Assembly: GCA_028622995.1 (NCBI GenBank) | Contig: JAJQJQ010000022.1 | Location: 372,001-436,000, forward strand | Direction: 5' to 3' | DNA: 64,000 nt | Source: Panagrolaimus kolymaensis | Taxonomy: Eukaryota; Nematoda; Chromadorea; Rhabditida; Panagrolaimidae | Part shown: positions 60,182 to 64,000 of the stretch, one piece after another | Layout of the letters: every line of letters starts with the position of its first letter | Numbering within the stretch: the first letter of the stretch is position 1 | Program-made: the position numbers and the translations under genes | Notes under the pieces: generated by a model | Database searches by the model: none | Seen by the model: only the letters and a program-made list of their open reading frames with translations | What the model was told of the DNA's origin: nothing

Positions 60182-60996
60182 GATTTCGAAAAGCGATGAA
60201 GCTTCAAAAGCATAAAAATAAATTTAGAAGTAAAAGAAGGCGATAATGAAAAATGACAAAATCACGAGATTGTCCTGACTGCTGAGTAACAAAAAGGTTC
60301 AACAATTCTTTTTTTACATATAAAAAAATTTTAGCCATGTTAAAACACGTAAAAAAGAAAGTCAACAATAAATTAAAGATCAAAAGAATGAGAAGAAGAA
60401 AAAAAGAAAACAAGCACTTAGACTTTTTTGTTATCAAAATTTTTTAGCCTTTTTTTACTACTACAAACTCTAACTCTCGCTCTTAATCATTGTCCATATA
60501 AAAATGTATGACTTTCTAGTTTTCATTCTCAAACCTTCATTTTTTTATGCTTATTAATGTTTGAAATAAATGCCAGTTGCAAAAAAAGAAAAACAAGCGT
60601 CAACATTTGTAATAATAAGCCTAAACGTTTTTCTGATAGAAAAAAAAGAAGCATGAATTTAGGTTGCTATTTTCAAAAACCAAAAACAAACTATCAGATA
60701 GCACAATTGTACCGTATAAAAGAGCTTGCCTCATTTTTGCTTTTGTGAAATCTTTATGAATTTTATTGGTCATTCAAAGCAATAAACATAAAATAAATAA
60801 TATAAATCAAACTAATTAATAAAAATCAGAAAACCAAAATGAGACCCATTTTTAGATAAATTGAAAACCTTTTTTTATTACAAAAAAAAATATATAAACA
60901 ACATGAAAAATTTATTGTCAAAAATAAAAAGTTAAAAATTAAATTAATGTATGTGTGTTTGCCGATTCCCTGCTTGGATTAATAGATTGGATAATT
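60182..60996. other. Intergenic region
   Basis: Upstream DNA of the CYSL gene and the 3' flank of the small membrane protein gene, both on the minus strand. No gene seen. Confidence 0.5.
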
Positions 60997-61237
60997 TTAA
61001 ATTCCAGGATGCATTCCTTGAATATTTCCAGGTTGAGTTGTTGCAGTTGGATTTTGGCTTGCACCTGATTGAACAAAACCTTTCCAAAGTCGGAACATCA
61101 TGAATCCTCCCAATGAATAAAAAACAACCAAAACAAAGCAACAAATCTGCAACAACAAAAAAATGTTTAGAAATTTTAATGGAAGCTGATTTAAAGAATT
61201 TGAAAGATGGAGAATTTTTAACTTTGGACAGAAACAT
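60997..61237 (-). CDS. Small single-pass membrane protein
   Basis: Two minus-strand exons, 61237-61223 and 61146-60997, give 54 residues. Exon 1 is only MFLSK; exon 2 continues in phase 0 after a TTGTTGTTGCAG acceptor with a hydrophobic helix (ICCFVLVVFYSLGGFMMF), then RLWKGFVQSG and a Gln/Pro/Gly-rich tail ending GMHPGI. Exon 2 has protein-like composition and a clean stop. Exon 1 is inferred from a GCC-ATG context and a weak GTTAAA donor, so the true N-terminus may differ. The family is not recognised. Confidence 0.5.
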
Positions 61238-61933
61238 GGCGTTTATCACCACTATTGATAGAAAAGTTTTAATTTTACTGTGAAAAGATTCCCATGTTTA
61301 AACGTGGCTTTGAAATTTTATAATAAAGCATCTAAAAATATGCCATACATTTTTTTTCAAAGTAAAAATTTATTTTTTCAAGGACAAAAAATCGTCCATT
61401 TTTTTGATGTAGCTTTAACTCATTTATTTACCTCAATAACTACTTATTTCTTTGAAGATATTACTTATGTACTTTTTAGTCGGAATGAAGATAAAGAATT
61501 TTGAAGGAAAAAATTTGAGTGTTTCAGAAAGTTTTGCAAAAAAAAATTTGAAAGCTTCGCTACAGTAAATTTTTTTTTCGATCGTCGCAAGAACATTTCT
61601 TTAGTTTCGAAAGCTTTTTTTCATTCTTCTTTCTTTTTTTACTTTCTTTCATTCGCGTTCATCAAAAATATTTGCCTTTTTTACTTACGTATCTAGTAAA
61701 TCCATAAAACCTTATTTAAAGTAATTCCTTGTTACCTTTTTTTATAATAGGGAGAAATAGCCTATCTAATGATGAGTTTTTGCTTTGCTTCAACTTTGAA
61801 AGTTGTTTTTTTTAAATACCTTCGAATCGCTATTTTTTTCTTGCTTCGATTGTAATTTCGCGCGCGTGTAACAATGCTTACGTATTCTTCAACTGTTAAA
61901 TTTTTTAGGAAATCATTTTCTGTTTACTCTTTC
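61238..61933. other. Divergent promoter region
   Basis: AT-rich spacer between the small membrane protein gene and TCERG1. A TTTTTTAG acceptor ends at 61908, 25 bases before the TCERG1 ATG. Confidence 0.5.
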
Positions 61934-64000
61934 ATGTTTCGTGGAGGTTTTCCTGGTTTTCCAACATCTGGCTCTGGTAGGCCGCCTCAAATGCCACAGT
62001 TTCCACAAAATCCTGGTGCAAATCCTTGGCAAGAATACACTTCTCCTGATGGTCGTAAATATTATTTCAACCGATACACCAATGAAAGTACATGGGAAAA
62101 GCCGAAAGCACATAAGGGCAGAAGAAGTAAGCTTAATTTTGTTTTATCTAAATTTCTAATGTTTTGTTATTTTTTAGATGCACAATTTGTACGACCACCA
62201 CATTGTAATAATTTTCCTCCAGCTGGTGGTAATGGAGATGGAAATCGTCCGGTTAATAGATTTCCTATTAGTGGTATGTATTTCTAGATTTTTATAATTA
62301 CTTGCTTTTACATTCATATTTTAGGCACTCCATGGGTTATTGTATGGAATGCAGATGGAAGCATTGTGTTTATAAATGTTATGACTGAAGCAGTTGTATC
62401 ACAAGTACCTCCTGAAGTTTCTAATCATCCTGATGTCAAGAATGCGTTAAACAAAAGGCCAACTGGTACATAAATATTTGATTACATTCATTTTTAAATT
62501 TTATTATTTTAGATACATTTCCTCTGCTGCCACCGGCACCACAATCTCTCATGCCTCATAGACCTCCTTATTTTCAAATTCCTACTGGCCGTATGCCACA
62601 TCATACTGATGCATGGGTAGCTCTCACTACGATCAGTGGTCTAAAATGCTATATCAATCTTATCACTCAAGAAAGTACATGGGATAAACCAAAAGTTGTT
62701 ATGGATAAAGAAGGTTTTTATTTCTTTTTATAACTTGTTTTTTAATCTTTCAGTTTTTTAGCCAGCGACATGGATGTGGAACAACCAACGCTATTACCAC
62801 AACCAACAATAACTTCTTCACAATCTACTGCATCTACTGTTACTCCTGCAAAAAATACGAAGCTTCAAAATGGTGATGGAACCAATCCTGTTTGTAGTCA
62901 TCCTCTTACTGGTATGTATGCTTATTATGTTTAACTCTTAATTTTGTTTAATTTTTAAGGTACTCCATGGCATCTTGTATGGACAGTAAATGGTGGTCTT
63001 TTCTATCATAATCAAATAACAAAACTTTCGATTTGGGAGCGGCCTCAAGAACTTTTCAATCGCCCTGATGTCGATTTGCTGGTAAATAGAGGACCACCAA
63101 GTAAGCATGCTTCTGTGATTTACAATTCATTTAGAAGTTTATTTTTAGAGAAAGAAAGTGATGCTTCAACGAAAATTTCTGATGGCAGTTCTGTTTCTAA
63201 AACTTCTCAACATGGTGATAGTGAAAGTGAAGAGATGAAAGCTCCACCAAAAAAGAAGATCCGACAAGATGAGAACGAAGATCAAATCAAAGAACAGAAA
63301 GTAGTTGCTCAAGAAGAACGGAAAGAATTGGTTCAAGAAGAACGGAAAGTTGTTCAAGAAAGAAAGGAAGAAGAAACGAATTCCATTTTGAAAGATGATC
63401 CTGCGATTAAAAGTGGAATAGAAGCAATGCAAGTTCGAGCTGAGGTATGTGAAAAGCTTTAGAGATTAAAGTTACATATTTTCTTTTTTAGATTCCTTTT
63501 GAAGCTAGACATAAACAATTTTATGAAATGTTAATTGAACGTGGAGTCTCAGCTGATTCAACATTTCAAAAAGAACTTCCTAAAATTGTTAATGATTCTC
63601 GATATTTACTATTAAGTACAATGGAACGAAAGAAAGCTTTTGAAGAATATACAGAACAACTTGGTGAAATTCAGCATGCTGAAAAGAAAGCAAAAGCAAA
63701 ATTGGCCAAAGGAAAGTACATTATGTTGTTAGTGGAAGCTGAACTTGATGTAAGATCGTCATTCTCTTCTTTTTCAAGCAAATATGATAATGATGAAAGA
63801 TTTAAAGCTGTTGAAAAGCGCAAGGATCGTGAGCGTTTCTTTAAGGATTATGTGGATGATTTATACAAGCGCCACAAAGAAGACCAACAAAAAAGAATGG
63901 AAGAGGTAAATTAAATTTATCGCTTTTTAAAGGTTATCATTTTAATTTTCAGAGCAAATTTCGTGAATTACTCAAAGATAAGAACCTTTATAAAATTCAT
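61934..64000 (+). CDS. TCERG1: Transcription elongation regulator 1 (WW-FF protein), partial
   Basis: Nine exons visible, 61934-62126, 62178-62273, 62325-62465, 62513-62713, 62762-62911, 62960-63100, 63149-63444, 63492-63905 and 63953-64000+, giving 560 residues before the window ends. WW domains lie at about 32-57 (NPWQEYTSPDGRKYYF...STWEKP), 178-203 and 264-289; a fourth, degenerate one at 100-125 has VVSQVP where the second Trp belongs. A charged KKKIRQDENEDQ linker leads to FF domain 1 (FYEMLIERGVSADSTFQKEL) and FF domain 2 (DERFKAVEKRKDRERFFKDY); a third begins at the edge. TCERG1/CA150 couples RNA polymerase II elongation to splicing by binding SF1 and the phosphorylated CTD; the nematode orthologue is TCER-1. 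Start chosen as the ATG after the trans-splice-like acceptor. Confidence 0.92.

Noticed and set aside
1..64000. CRISPR arrays, bacterial operons or prophage
   Set aside because: No evenly spaced repeats with spacers, no Shine-Dalgarno-led gene strings; all real genes are spliced.

Overview
This is AT-rich eukaryotic nuclear DNA with small spliced genes. Introns mostly run GTAAGT...TTTTNAG and coding exons end at AATAAA signals. The gene content says nematode: a class P sperm-specific protein of the MSP type, spliced-leader-like acceptors just upstream of several start codons, and a tightly spaced same-strand cluster that looks like an operon. One gene (12399-13457) belongs to a divergent F-box-like family that I associate with panagrolaimid (clade IV) nematodes. 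A panagrolaimid is therefore my best guess for the source; the family placement is inference.

Layout. From 1 to 36 kb genes are sparse and lie in long T-rich or A/G-rich non-coding DNA: a thioredoxin-fold protein (+), a sperm-specific protein (-), a TMEM151-family membrane protein (+), a Rab-type GTPase (+), the F-box-like gene (-), a 926-residue secreted P/Q-rich protein (+), and a Q/P-rich type II membrane protein (+) whose predicted first exon is separated from the rest by a 10.7 kb intron. Between 19.2 and 21.6 kb lie a 190-bp MITE with an exact 8-bp target-site duplication, a diverged direct repeat and a tRNA-like Pol III promoter module.

From 36 to 64 kb genes are dense and mostly housekeeping: an AGC-like kinase, a broken pseudogene, TM2D2, TFIIH p52, a small unknown protein, SPATA20, a divergent ligand-gated channel subunit, beta-1,4-galactosyl/GalNAc-transferase, mitochondrial bL20, WDR33, a tail-anchored RING protein, a cysteine synthase-like enzyme, a 54-residue membrane protein, and TCERG1, which runs off the right edge. 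Most neighbours here are divergent or convergent pairs 100-1100 bp apart. TFIIH p52, the unknown gene and SPATA20 form the operon candidate.

The genes do not form one pathway. The two RNA-processing or transcription coupling factors (WDR33, TCERG1) and TFIIH p52 are nuclear mRNA-synthesis genes; the rest serve unrelated roles. The most interesting non-genic signals are the octamer GATAGTAA/TTACTATC, which I find eleven times and only between 22.9 and 34.2 kb, and the intact-looking hAT-type MITE. Unusual gene features include an apparent GC-AG intron in the glycosyltransferase, a channel subunit lacking the Cys-loop cysteines, and an extra degenerate WW domain in TCERG1. Exon boundaries were derived by hand from splice motifs and reading-frame continuity.
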